DNA of 13,538 nucleotides, taken from contig PXAU01000003.1 of NCBI GenBank assembly GCA_003567075.1, positions 1 through 13,538 on the forward strand, given 5' to 3'. Position numbers and translations under genes: made by a program. The notes below the pieces were generated by a model. That model was not told the DNA's origin. It was given only the letters and a program-made list of their open reading frames with translations, and ran no database searches. Position 1 is the stretch's first letter. Every line of letters starts with the position of its first letter. Below are positions 1 to 5,965 of this stretch, one piece after another. Source of the DNA: Trueperaceae bacterium (GTDB taxonomy: Bacteria; Deinococcota; Deinococci; Deinococcales; Trueperaceae).

Positions 1-102
1 CCCCTCGAGCCCACGGTCGCGCATCCACAGGTGCAGCGCCAGACCGTGCGGCCCGCGGCCACCGATGACGGTGATGGGGATGTCCGGGAGTGGGGACGAC
101 AC
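1..102 (-). CDS. FAD/NAD(P)-binding oxidoreductase, N-terminal fragment (cut by window edge)
   Basis: Only the first 34 codons are present; the gene runs off the left edge. The start is GTG at 102-100, preceded by AAGGA about 7 nt upstream. After a short lead the protein reads PITVIGGRGPHGLAL. This is the beta-strand/Gly-rich-loop/helix opening of a Rossmann dinucleotide-binding fold, and the GGxGPHGLAL variant is typical of FAD/NAD(P)-binding flavoproteins annotated as such. The substrate cannot be told from this piece. A 10-bp inverted repeat lies about 20 bp upstream. It is downstream of aztD on the same strand, separated by 160 bp of repeats and hairpins, so it is probably its own unit. 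Confidence 0.65.
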   Translation of the reverse strand, partial: MSSPLPDIPITVIGGRGPHGLALHLWMRDRGLEG

Positions 103-124
103 GCTCGTTCCTTCGGCGCACCAC

Positions 125-154
125 GGCCTCGGCGACGAACTGCGCGCCGAGGCC
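125..154. repeat. 10-bp perfect inverted repeat upstream of the flavoprotein gene
   Basis: GGCCTCGGCG at 125-134 is the exact reverse complement of CGCCGAGGCC at 145-154, with a 10-nt loop between. It lies 23 bp before the GTG start of the leftward flavoprotein gene and about 110 bp after the end of aztD. It could be the aztD terminator stem (no T-run follows), an operator, or a leader hairpin. The sequence does not decide between these. Confidence 0.55.
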
Positions 155-196
155 GCGGGCCGGTCGCGCTGCCGCGGGGCGGCTGGGCACCACCCC

Positions 197-247
197 TTCG
201 AAGTGCGACCTCTTCTTCGAAGTGCGACCTCTTCGAAGTGCGACCTC
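197..247. repeat. Three direct copies of a 16-bp unit containing TTCGAA
   Basis: TTCGAAGTGCGACCTC occurs perfectly at 197-212, 216-231 and 232-247; the first two are separated by TTC and the last two are adjacent. Each copy carries the palindrome TTCGAA. The three CGACCTC tails can each pair with the single GAGGTCG at 251-257. The array lies just past the aztD stop, in non-coding DNA. Confidence 0.85.
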
Positions 248-257
248 GAAGAGGTCG
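241..257 (-). terminator. Hairpin directly after the aztD stop codon
   Basis: CGACCTC (241-247) and GAGGTCG (251-257) form a perfect 7-bp stem with a 3-nt loop. On the leftward transcript it lies 5 nt after the aztD stop (263-265). No T-run follows, so a simple Rho-independent terminator is not proven; the hairpin could instead protect the 3' end. The left arm belongs to the 16-bp repeat array, so competing stems are possible. Confidence 0.45.
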
Positions 258-262
258 TTCGG

Positions 263-1960
263 TCAGTGGATGACGGCGCCGGGGATCGCCATGACGGCGA
301 CCCCGCCCGGCGCGAACGGCAGGTCGAAGTGTCCTTCGACCTCCATGTGGTCGAGATCCACCACGTGCACCGCACCGTGGCCTGGATCGGTGACGAAGGC
401 GTGCTCACCCAGCAGCGCGAAGCTCGGGCGCGGCTGCCCCTGGGCCACCGGCTCCACGACCTGGACGCTGGCGTGCACGTCGCCCGTCGTCGGGTCGAGT
501 CGGTGGAGGGCGCCGTCGCCTGTCAGCACGAACAGCGCGCCGTGCTCACCCATGCGCATCGCCATCGGCGACGCGGGCAGGGCCACGGGCGTGAGGCTGC
601 GCTCGACCGGGTCGATGATCGCGATGCCCTGCCCGAAGTTGCCGATCATCACCGGGCTTTCGGGGTGCGACGCGAGGGTGCCGACGCGCGCGTCTTCAGC
701 GCTGCCGGCCGGGTTGGCGATCTTGTGAGCCGCGAACGTCCCGCCACCGCGCGCCTCGACGAGGAGCACGCCGTCGCTGCAACCGAAGGCGACGGCGTTC
801 CCCAGGACGGCCTGCCCGTGCAGACGGGGGCAGCCGTCGAAGGCCGCGAGCTCGCGCGCGTCGCGATCGAACACCCGCACGCCGGCTTCGTTCAGGCCGC
901 CACCGACGAGGTACCCGTCCACGACCGCGAGCGAACCGTGGTCCGCCCCAGGGCCGGGCACCTGCACGAAGTCGAGGCTGATGCCGAGGAGGCGGGCATC
1001 GAACCAGGCCATGCTGCCGTCGCCGTCGTGGTAGATGGCGATGTCGTTGCCGTGGGCGAAGAAGTGCGTCGGCAGGGGACCGAAGTTCACGGTCTTGAGG
1101 ACGTACGGCGTTTCCTGCAGGAGGTCCATGTGGTCGCCGTGGTCAACCGCGCGAAGGCCGCTGTGGACGAACGTCACGCGGTTGGCGTCGCGGTTCGTGA
1201 CGGCCGCGTACTGCATGTTCGGCAGCTGGTACACGCGGCCCAGGCTCGGGATCGTGAAGCGCCCCAGCACGTCGCCGTCGGTGGCGTCGAGGACGAGCAG
1301 CTCAGGCGCGTCGAGCGAGGCGACGAGCAAGCGGGCGCCGGCGAGCTCACCGTGGCCGTGATGGTCGTGCGCATGATCGTGATCGTGGGCGTGGGCGTGG
1401 TCGTGCTCGTGGTCATGATCGTGATCATGGTCGTGGTCGTGGTCTTCGTCGTGGGCGTGGTCTTCGTGGTGGGCGTGGCTCGGATCGACGACCCGCACCG
1501 CGATCGGCGGCGTCGTGTAGCGCAGTTCGCCGCGATGCGTCCAGGTGAACACGACCTCGCTCACTCCGACCTGCACGCCGCGGACGTGGACGTGGTCGCC
1601 GTGGTCGACGAACTCGACGATGCCCATGGGCGCGCCGGGGGCGAGCGCGACACCGAAGTCGTTGACGCTCGGGTCGGAGAGGTCGCGATCACGGCCGTCG
1701 GCGGACACGATCACCGCGCCGAGCGAGACGCGGCCGCCCGAGGGGACGTCTGGGAGGCTGCCGTGCCAGTGGCCGCCGTGCACGTCGGCGACCGGCGCGC
1801 GCTCGGCGTCGCGGTCGAGGATGACGAACTCGGCGATGGCGCTCGCATGGTCATGGTCATGGTCGTGGTCGTGGGCATGGCCGTGGCCGTCCGCCCAGGC
1901 GAGGGCGAAGAGCATCAGGGCGGCGATGCCGAGGATCGAACGGTGGAACGCTCGCTGCAT
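263..1960 (-). CDS. aztD: AztD-like zinc metallochaperone, His-rich, with extra N-terminal domain
   Basis: A 565-aa predicted exported protein. Residues 1-23 form a signal peptide (RSILGIAALMLFALAWA, cleavage near A23). A first Asp-His run covers about 25-38. Residues 41-158 form a domain with VADVHGGHWHGSLP and IVEFVDHGDHVHV. A second, 44-residue His/Asp run covers 161-204. Residues 206-565 are a repeated beta-rich region (LLVLDATDGDVLGRF, GVRVFDRDARELAAF, GAVHVVDLDHMEVEGHF) with the look of a WD/YVTN-like propeller. AztD proteins are propellers that pass zinc to the AztABC importer; here the N-terminal domain is additional and no AztABC genes are in the window. The start ATG at 1960 follows AAGGAG, and the gene begins 20 bp after rpmG, so the two are probably co-transcribed from the Zur-box promoter. 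The family call rests on recalled resemblance. The inferred role is periplasmic zinc capture under scarcity. Confidence 0.75.
   Translation of the reverse strand: MQRAFHRSILGIAALMLFALAWADGHGHAHDHDHDHDHASAIAEFVILDRDAERAPVADVHGGHWHGSLPDVPSGGRVSLGAVIVSADGRDRDLSDPSVNDFGVALAPGAPMGIVEFVDHGDHVHVRGVQVGVSEVVFTWTHRGELRYTTPPIAVRVVDPSHAHHEDHAHDEDHDHDHDHDHDHEHDHAHAHDHDHAHDHHGHGELAGARLLVASLDAPELLVLDATDGDVLGRFTIPSLGRVYQLPNMQYAAVTNRDANRVTFVHSGLRAVDHGDHMDLLQETPYVLKTVNFGPLPTHFFAHGNDIAIYHDGDGSMAWFDARLLGISLDFVQVPGPGADHGSLAVVDGYLVGGGLNEAGVRVFDRDARELAAFDGCPRLHGQAVLGNAVAFGCSDGVLLVEARGGGTFAAHKIANPAGSAEDARVGTLASHPESPVMIGNFGQGIAIIDPVERSLTPVALPASPMAMRMGEHGALFVLTGDGALHRLDPTTGDVHASVQVVEPVAQGQPRPSFALLGEHAFVTDPGHGAVHVVDLDHMEVEGHFDLPFAPGGVAVMAIPGAVIH
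1349..1480 (-). repeat. Low-complexity Asp-His repeat inside aztD
   Basis: This stretch encodes residues 161-204, an almost uninterrupted alternation of His with Asp, Glu or Ala. A second, shorter block of the same kind lies at 1847-1888, just after the signal peptide. Such runs bind Zn(II) and other soft divalent metals with moderate affinity and probably form a flexible loading loop. The DNA is a degenerate 6-bp repeat and may vary in length between strains by slippage. Confidence 0.85.
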
Positions 1961-1980
1961 GGGTTCTCCTTGCCCGACCA

Positions 1981-2148
1981 TCAGGCCTTGTGCTCCTTGA
2001 AGAGCACGTGCTTGCGGATGACGGGGTCGTACTTCCGGAGTTCGAGCTTGGCGGTGGTGGTGCGGCGGTTCTTGCTGGTGGCGTAGACGCTGCCGGTTCC
2101 GGCCGCGCTGCGCAACAGGATGGTGATGCGGGGTCCGTCCTTGGCCAC
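1981..2148 (-). CDS. rpmG: 50S ribosomal protein L33, cysteine-free (zinc-independent) form
   Basis: A 55-residue L33: MAKDGPRITILLRSAAGTG, then TSKNRRTTTAKLELRKYDP and a KEHKA end. The length and the AGTG and LELRKYDPV...HV..KE signatures fit the family. The two CxxC pairs of zinc-ribbon L33 are absent; the protein contains no cysteine. GTG at 2148 is chosen because GAGAGGAG lies 5 nt upstream and the next residues match the family N-terminus; a longer in-frame ATG would add unrelated residues. It is the first gene after the Zur-type operator and precedes aztD by 20 bp. In other bacteria C- ribosomal paralogs replace zinc-containing ones when Zur is de-repressed, sparing zinc. That role is inferred here. 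Whether a second, zinc-type L33 exists elsewhere in the genome is unknown. Confidence 0.95.
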   Translation of the reverse strand: MAKDGPRITILLRSAAGTGSVYATSKNRRTTTAKLELRKYDPVIRKHVLFKEHKA

Positions 2149-2180
2149 GGTGCTCCTCTCGAGCGGCGAAGGCAAGCTGT

Positions 2181-2202
2181 TGAGAACGACGTCTCATTCT
2201 CA
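2181..2202. promoter_or_regulatory. Fur/Zur-type operator before rpmG-aztD
   Basis: TGAGAACGACGTCTCA (2181-2196) has perfect TGAGA/TCTCA arms around 6 bp, and a second TTCTCA follows at 2197-2202. On the minus strand this reads TGAGAATGAGACGTCG and onward, with GAGAATGAGA matching the NAT(A/T)AT-like half-site logic of Fur-family boxes. It begins about 12 bp downstream of a minus-strand -10 candidate, so it would cover the start of transcription of rpmG-aztD. The Zur assignment is an inference from the neighbouring Fur-family gene and the C- L33. Confidence 0.65.
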
Positions 2203-2213
2203 GTGCGGTGCTT

Positions 2214-2244
2214 AGTGTACACACCGGGTCCCGCCAGGTGTCAA
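2214..2244 (-). promoter_or_regulatory. Promoter candidate for rpmG-aztD
   Basis: On the minus strand TTGACA (2244-2239) is a consensus -35 box, and TACACT (2219-2214) is a 4/6 match to the -10 box, with a 19-bp spacer. The expected start is near 2207, immediately before or inside the operator at 2181-2202, leaving a leader of about 60 nt before the rpmG ribosome binding site. The long spacer is a weakness; a 17-bp spacing would give TGTACA, a poorer -10. Confidence 0.5.
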
Positions 2245-2274
2245 CCGCTGCCGCGACGGCGGCGACGGGTGCCG

Positions 2275-2289
2275 TACACTCGTGGCATG
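2275..2289 (+). promoter_or_regulatory. Leaderless -10 box for hinT
   Basis: TACACT at 2275-2280 sits 6 nt before the hinT ATG at 2287. There is no Shine-Dalgarno sequence, so the mRNA probably starts at or next to the ATG. No convincing -35 hexamer is seen at the expected distance. The box is about 70 bp from the Fur/Zur operator, so direct repression from that site is uncertain. Confidence 0.5.
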
Positions 2290-2649
2290 ACCGCCGACAA
2301 CCTCTTCCTCAGGATCGCCCGCGGCGAGCTCCCGGCCGACATCGTCTACCGCGACGAGCTCGTCACCGCCTTCCGCGACATCGACCCGCAGGCACCGGTG
2401 CACGTGCTGATCGTCCCCAATCACCACGTGGCAAGCATCGCCGAGGCCGGACCCGACGACGAGCCGGTGCTTGGCCGCCTGTTCCTGGCAGCGCGCAGCG
2501 TCGCCGAGCAAGAGGGTCTGGCCGAGGGCGGCTACCGCCTCATCGTCAACTGCGGAGCCCACGGCGGGCAGGAGGTCGAGCACCTGCACCTCCACCTGCT
2601 CGGCGGCGAACCGCTCGGCCCCATGCGCTGCCGCCGCAAGGAGCACTGA
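2287..2649 (+). CDS. hinT: HIT-family nucleotide hydrolase (HinT type)
   Basis: A 120-aa histidine triad protein of normal HINT length. It opens with NLFLRIARGELPADIVYRDE, continues with FRDIDPQAPVHVLIVPNHH and has the triad in EVEHLHLHLLGGEPLG, with H99, H101 and H103. G93-G94 and Q95 precede it as in the family. HINT enzymes are cytosolic purine nucleoside phosphoramidases that cleave AMP-linked amines; the physiological substrate is generally unclear. The ATG at 2287 lies directly after a TACACT box, indicating a leaderless message. It is the first gene of the rightward operon, with its stop 1 nt before the regulator's GTG start. Its last codons contain the AAGGAG that serves that next gene. 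No direct zinc link is visible beyond this position. Confidence 0.92.
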   Translation: MTADNLFLRIARGELPADIVYRDELVTAFRDIDPQAPVHVLIVPNHHVASIAEAGPDDEPVLGRLFLAARSVAEQEGLAEGGYRLIVNCGAHGGQEVEHLHLHLLGGEPLGPMRCRRKEH

Positions 2650-2650
2650 C

Positions 2651-3103
2651 GTGCCAGGCGGAGCCCGGGGTACGGCGCAGCCGAAGCAGGCCCGCGCCGG
2701 GAGGGGTCGGCTGCCGCCCGACATGCGACGCACCTCTCAACGACGCGCGATCCTCCAAGCGCTCGACGAGGCACCCGGCCCCCTCACGCCCCACCAGGTG
2801 CTCGAGCGCGCAGGCGCCATCCAGGACGGTCTCGGGCTCGCCACCGTGTACCGCAACCTGGCGGCGTTGGAGGAGGCCGGCGAGATCGTCGCCGTCCACC
2901 TGCCCAACGAGACCCGTCGCTACGAACCGGCCGGCCGCGGGCACCACCACCACTTCCGCTGCGACCGCTGCGAGGGCGTGTTCGAGCTGGCGACCACGTG
3001 CCCGGTCGCCGTGCTCGAAGGCGTCACCCTCCCGGGTGGCTTTGAGGTCCGCGGTCACGCGCTGACGCTCTACGGCCTCTGCCCCGACTGCAGGAGCGGC
3101 TGA
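2651..3103 (+). CDS. zur: Fur-family transcriptional regulator, probable zinc repressor
   Basis: A 150-aa Fur-family protein. A basic N-terminus (1-25) precedes the winged helix RRTSQRRAILQALDE...GLATVYRNLAALEEAGEI (about 26-80). The dimer and metal domain has GHHHHFRCDRC (97-107), a Cys at 117 and a closing LYGLCPDC (C144, C147). The C104/C107 and C144/C147 pairs form the structural zinc site of the family, and the HHHH segment contributes to the sensing site. GTG at 2651 is favoured by AAGGAG 8 nt upstream; ATG at 2723 would give a shorter protein still holding the whole fold. Fur, Zur and PerR are hard to separate by motif. Zur is preferred because a Fur-type box controls the adjacent divergent rpmG(C-)-aztD pair. 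It should act as a Zn-bound repressor. Confidence 0.8.
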   Translation: MPGGARGTAQPKQARAGRGRLPPDMRRTSQRRAILQALDEAPGPLTPHQVLERAGAIQDGLGLATVYRNLAALEEAGEIVAVHLPNETRRYEPAGRGHHHHFRCDRCEGVFELATTCPVAVLEGVTLPGGFEVRGHALTLYGLCPDCRSG

Positions 3104-3104
3104 G

Positions 3105-4283
3105 GTGGACGGCGCGGCCGCTACCGCGACACGAAGGCGCTCGCGGCGGCCCAGTCTCCTCGTCCGATCGTGGCGCCGCAGCGGGCGACTCGTCGGCGTC
3201 CTCGCGCTTCTCATAGCGCTGCTCGGCACCGTGGACGCCCAACCGCAGGCCGCGTCCTCCGACGGCATGGGCTACCTCGAGGGGCGAATCCTCGAGATCG
3301 TCGAGCACACAGGGAGCGACCCCGTCGCGCTCGTGCAGGTCGGCGAGCGGGTGATCCAGGCGCTCATCCCGCCCGACGACCCGTTCGGCGGCATCGAACT
3401 GCCGCCCTACCGCGTGGGCGAACGGGTCGAGCTCTACTACTCGCCCGGTCGCGACGGCCAGATGACCTACGTCGTGAGCGATTGGGTCCGCCGGCCCGCG
3501 TTGGGATGGCTGGTGGGCCTCTTCGCGGTCGCCGCGTTCGCCGTCGCGCGCTTCACCGGCCTGCGGGCCATCGCCTCGACCGGCGCCAGCCTGGTCATCG
3601 TCATCACCTTCATCGTGCCGCAGATCCTGGCCGGCGCCAATCCCGTGCTGGTCTCGCTCGTCGGGGTCGGCGGCATCCTGGTGATGGCCATCTACTTCGT
3701 GCACGGCGTCAACTGGAGCACCACCGCCGCACTGGTCGGCACGTTGCTGGCGGTCGTGGTCACGATGGGGTTGGCGATCGCCTTCACCGACCTGGCGCGC
3801 CTCACCGGCCTGGGCACCGAGGACGCCATCTTCATCATGGCCGCCGCCCCGCAGGTGGCGCTCAAGGGGTTGCTGCTGGCCGGGGTGCTGATCGGCGCCC
3901 TCGGTGCGCTCACCGACATCACGATCGTGCAGGCCTCGGTGGTGCGCGAGCTGGCCCACACCAATCCGAAGCTGACGTTGACAGAGCTCTACACGCGCGG
4001 CATGAACGTCGGTCGGGACCACGTCGGCTCCTTGGTCAACACGCTGGTGCTTGCCTACACCGGCGCCAGCCTGTCACTGCTCATCCTGCTCAACGTGGGC
4101 GAGTTCGGGCTCGCGCGGGCCCTCAACCTGGAGCTGGTCGCCAGCGAGGTGGTGCACACCCTGGTGGGCTCCATCGGCCTGGTGCTGGCGGTGCCCATCA
4201 CCACCGTGCTGGCCGCCTGGTGGTTCCGCGGCGACCGCATCCCGCTCGCCCCGGGCGAACTCTCCCACGCGCACCACCACTGA
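3105..4283 (+). CDS. YibE/F family integral membrane protein
   Basis: A 392-aa polytopic protein. A basic N-terminus leads into a first hydrophobic segment (about 27-43). A soluble, probably extracytoplasmic beta-rich domain follows (about 57-125, LEGRILEIVEH...RVGERVELYY). About seven membrane helices come after (roughly 133-150, 158-178, 181-200, 205-226, 252-270, 308-330, 352-372). The motifs GALGALTDITIVQASVVREL and GRDHVGSLVNTLVLAYTGASL are the family hallmarks. The function of YibE/F proteins is not established; a transport role has been suggested from topology. The GTG start at 3105 overlaps nothing, follows the regulator's stop by 1 nt and has AGGAG 8 nt upstream. The tail ends in HAHHH. 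Co-transcription with a putative zur makes a role in metal traffic possible but unproven. Confidence 0.88.
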   Translation: MDGAAATATRRRSRRPSLLVRSWRRSGRLVGVLALLIALLGTVDAQPQAASSDGMGYLEGRILEIVEHTGSDPVALVQVGERVIQALIPPDDPFGGIELPPYRVGERVELYYSPGRDGQMTYVVSDWVRRPALGWLVGLFAVAAFAVARFTGLRAIASTGASLVIVITFIVPQILAGANPVLVSLVGVGGILVMAIYFVHGVNWSTTAALVGTLLAVVVTMGLAIAFTDLARLTGLGTEDAIFIMAAAPQVALKGLLLAGVLIGALGALTDITIVQASVVRELAHTNPKLTLTELYTRGMNVGRDHVGSLVNTLVLAYTGASLSLLILLNVGEFGLARALNLELVASEVVHTLVGSIGLVLAVPITTVLAAWWFRGDRIPLAPGELSHAHHH

Positions 4284-4296
4284 CGGAGGCGCCGGC

Positions 4297-4911
4297 GTGC
4301 TGGTCACCGCACTCGACCTGATACCCCCCGCCCTGGCGCTCAGGCCGGAGGCCTTCCAAGCCCTGCTCGCGCGCCCCGGTTTCGGGCTGCAGGGCGCGCT
4401 GGTGATCGTCTTCCTCGCCGGGATCTCGACCTCCTTCGGGCAGAGCGTGGTGCTCTTCGCCAACCACGTCTCGCCGCGACGCTTCGTCGCCAGCCTGCTC
4501 GTGCAGGCGGCACTGTTCGTGCTCACGTTCCTGGCCTGGTCGGCCACGGTGTGGGGGACGGCCTTCCTGCTCATGGGTCGGCCCGCCCCCTTCGCCGCCG
4601 CCGCCGCCGCGATCGGCCTCGCCTACGCGCCGCAACTGTTCAACTTCCTGGTGCTGACGCCCTACCTCGGCAACGGTGTCGGCGCGGCCCTGAGCGTCTG
4701 GACGCTGCTGGCAACCCTGCAAGCCGTGGGCGTCACCTTCGACCTCGCCCGCGCCGAGACGCTGCTGGTCGCCGTGGCCGGCTGGCTGGCCGCGCAGGCG
4801 CTGCAACGCACCATCGGACGGCCCGTGGCGCGCGTCGGTCGTTGGGTCCGCCACGCGGTGGCTGGCACCACGCTCGACCCGCACGAACCGCCGGGACTGG
4901 GACCGCGATGA
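4297..4911 (+). CDS. Conserved integral membrane protein, Yip1-like
   Basis: A 204-aa hydrophobic protein with four or five predicted membrane helices, including ALVIVFLAGISTSFGQSVVLF, the stretch near SLLVQAALFVLTFLAW, the Ala-rich AIGLAYAPQLFNFLVLTPYLG region and a C-terminal one, then a basic cytosolic tail. The start GTG at 4297 is preceded by GGAGG with 7-nt spacing, 13 nt after the YibE/F stop. The last codon overlaps the next gene's ATG (ATGA, 4908-4911), indicating translational coupling. The overall pattern (GQSVVLF, a YAPQLFNFL-like motif) resembles Yip1-domain proteins and a conserved cyanobacterial membrane protein often found beside the same kind of hydrolase. No function is known to me. 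The resemblance is from memory and not tested. Confidence 0.75.
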   Translation: MLVTALDLIPPALALRPEAFQALLARPGFGLQGALVIVFLAGISTSFGQSVVLFANHVSPRRFVASLLVQAALFVLTFLAWSATVWGTAFLLMGRPAPFAAAAAAIGLAYAPQLFNFLVLTPYLGNGVGAALSVWTLLATLQAVGVTFDLARAETLLVAVAGWLAAQALQRTIGRPVARVGRWVRHAVAGTTLDPHEPPGLGPR

Positions 4912-5912
4912 CCCTGCTCGAGCCCGGCACGCTGCTCTTCGTCGCGGTCTTCGCGCTGCTCCTCTCGGGTGCCTTCGCGCCGCTCGAAGCGCTCGGCTGG
5001 TGGGCCGGTTGGTTCGGTGACCTCGCCGACGAGGAACCGCCGCCAGCGCAGGGCGAGCCGGCCACCATCATCCCGGCGCTGGAGCGCGACGTCGGCCGCT
5101 ACGTGGTGTTCCTCTCCGGCATCGACAGCGTCTCCGACGAGCCGGTGCCGCAGCGCCAGGTGCGCTTCCTGGAGCGGCTCCGCGAGGAAGTCAGCGACGC
5201 CGTCGTGCTGCAGGTGTTCCCGTACTCGGTGACCAACCGGGCGCTCACCGGCGAGCGCATCTTCGCGCGCTTCTGGCGCTGGGCACTGCGCCAGAAGCTG
5301 GGCACGCGCAGCCACGAACAGATCGCCGGCATGCTCATCAACCTGCGCAACACCTGGCAGGTGCTGGTCTCGGCAGACCGGCGCTACGGTCCCTTCTACG
5401 ACCGCGGCACCGCCGCACTCATGGTGCGTCAGTTGCGTCGCGCTGGCTACCAGGACGCCAGCGGCCTGCCGATCGTCCTGATCGGGTACTCCGGCGGTGG
5501 CCAGATCGCGGTCGGCGCCGCGCCCTTCGTCCGCGAGGCGCTCGATGCCCCGGTGTCGGTGCTGTCGCTGGGCGGCGTGCTCGCCTCCGACCCGGGCCTG
5601 CTGGCCGTGCGGCACCTGGTGCACGTGATCGGTGCTCGAGACAGGGTACACAAGGCCGGGGCGATCATGTTCCCGGGGCGCTGGCCGATCTTCCCCTACT
5701 CGCCCTGGAACCTCGCTCGCAGGCACGGCAAGATCCGCAGGCTGGTGCTCAGCCCCTGCAACCACACCGGGGACGATGGCTACCTCGACGAGACGAAGCT
5801 GGTGGAAGACGGTCGTTCCTACTTCGAGGTGACCGTCGACGTGCTGGCGGCGCTGGTGCGCGACTCGACCGGGCCGGCGCCGGTGGCGTCGCTCACACCC
5901 GTCGCAGCCTGA
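4908..5912 (+). CDS. Membrane-anchored alpha/beta-hydrolase-like protein of unknown substrate
   Basis: A 334-aa protein. A hydrophobic N-terminal segment (about 8-38) is followed by a soluble domain with VVFLSGIDSVSDE, LQVFPYSVTNRALTGER, GMLINLRNTWQVLVSADRRYGP and the nucleophile-elbow motif LIGYSGGGQIAVGAA (GxSxG, S195). FPGRWP and HTGDDGYLD (H286) follow; D245 and H286 are possible partners of S195 but are not certain. The blocks match a conserved cyanobacterial hypothetical family as I recall it, while the substrate is unknown. ATG at 4908 overlaps the preceding stop by 4 bp. It is the last gene of the hinT-zur operon. Its final codons run into the first copy of a 23-bp tandem repeat. Confidence 0.75.
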   Translation: MTLLEPGTLLFVAVFALLLSGAFAPLEALGWWAGWFGDLADEEPPPAQGEPATIIPALERDVGRYVVFLSGIDSVSDEPVPQRQVRFLERLREEVSDAVVLQVFPYSVTNRALTGERIFARFWRWALRQKLGTRSHEQIAGMLINLRNTWQVLVSADRRYGPFYDRGTAALMVRQLRRAGYQDASGLPIVLIGYSGGGQIAVGAAPFVREALDAPVSVLSLGGVLASDPGLLAVRHLVHVIGARDRVHKAGAIMFPGRWPIFPYSPWNLARRHGKIRRLVLSPCNHTGDDGYLDETKLVEDGRSYFEVTVDVLAALVRDSTGPAPVASLTPVAA

Positions 5913-5965
5913 CCCATGCACCCGTCGCAGCCCGACCCATACCCCTGTCGCAGCCCGACCCGCGA
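5897..5965. repeat. Three tandem copies of a 23-bp unit at the 3' end of the operon
   Basis: The copies lie at 5897-5919, 5920-5942 and 5943-5965 and share the core GTCGCAGCCCGACCC, with one or a few changes per copy. The first copy supplies the last five codons and the stop of the hydrolase gene, so the repeat has grown outward from coding sequence. The third copy supplies the left arm of the terminator-like hairpin that follows. Confidence 0.8.

Noticed and set aside
197..257. Possible short CRISPR array
   Set aside because: Repeats are 16 bp with 3-nt or no spacers and there are no cas genes; this is a direct-repeat cluster.
1350..1490. Strongly hydrophobic Val/Ile/Met run on the plus strand that looks like membrane helices
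   Set aside because: It is the reverse reading of the Asp-His codon repeat (GTG, GTC and ATG opposite CAC, GAC and CAT) and not a real transmembrane protein.
65..2086. Very long open frame on the plus strand opposite aztD
   Set aside because: It is the antisense shadow of aztD and rpmG. The minus strand gives a signal peptide, His runs, ribosome binding sites and a recognisable L33; the plus frame gives no family and only a biased composition.
1961..2224. Longer upstream start for the aztD frame
   Set aside because: It would read through rpmG in another frame and lose the signal peptide; ATG at 1960 has AAGGAG and begins a clean signal sequence.
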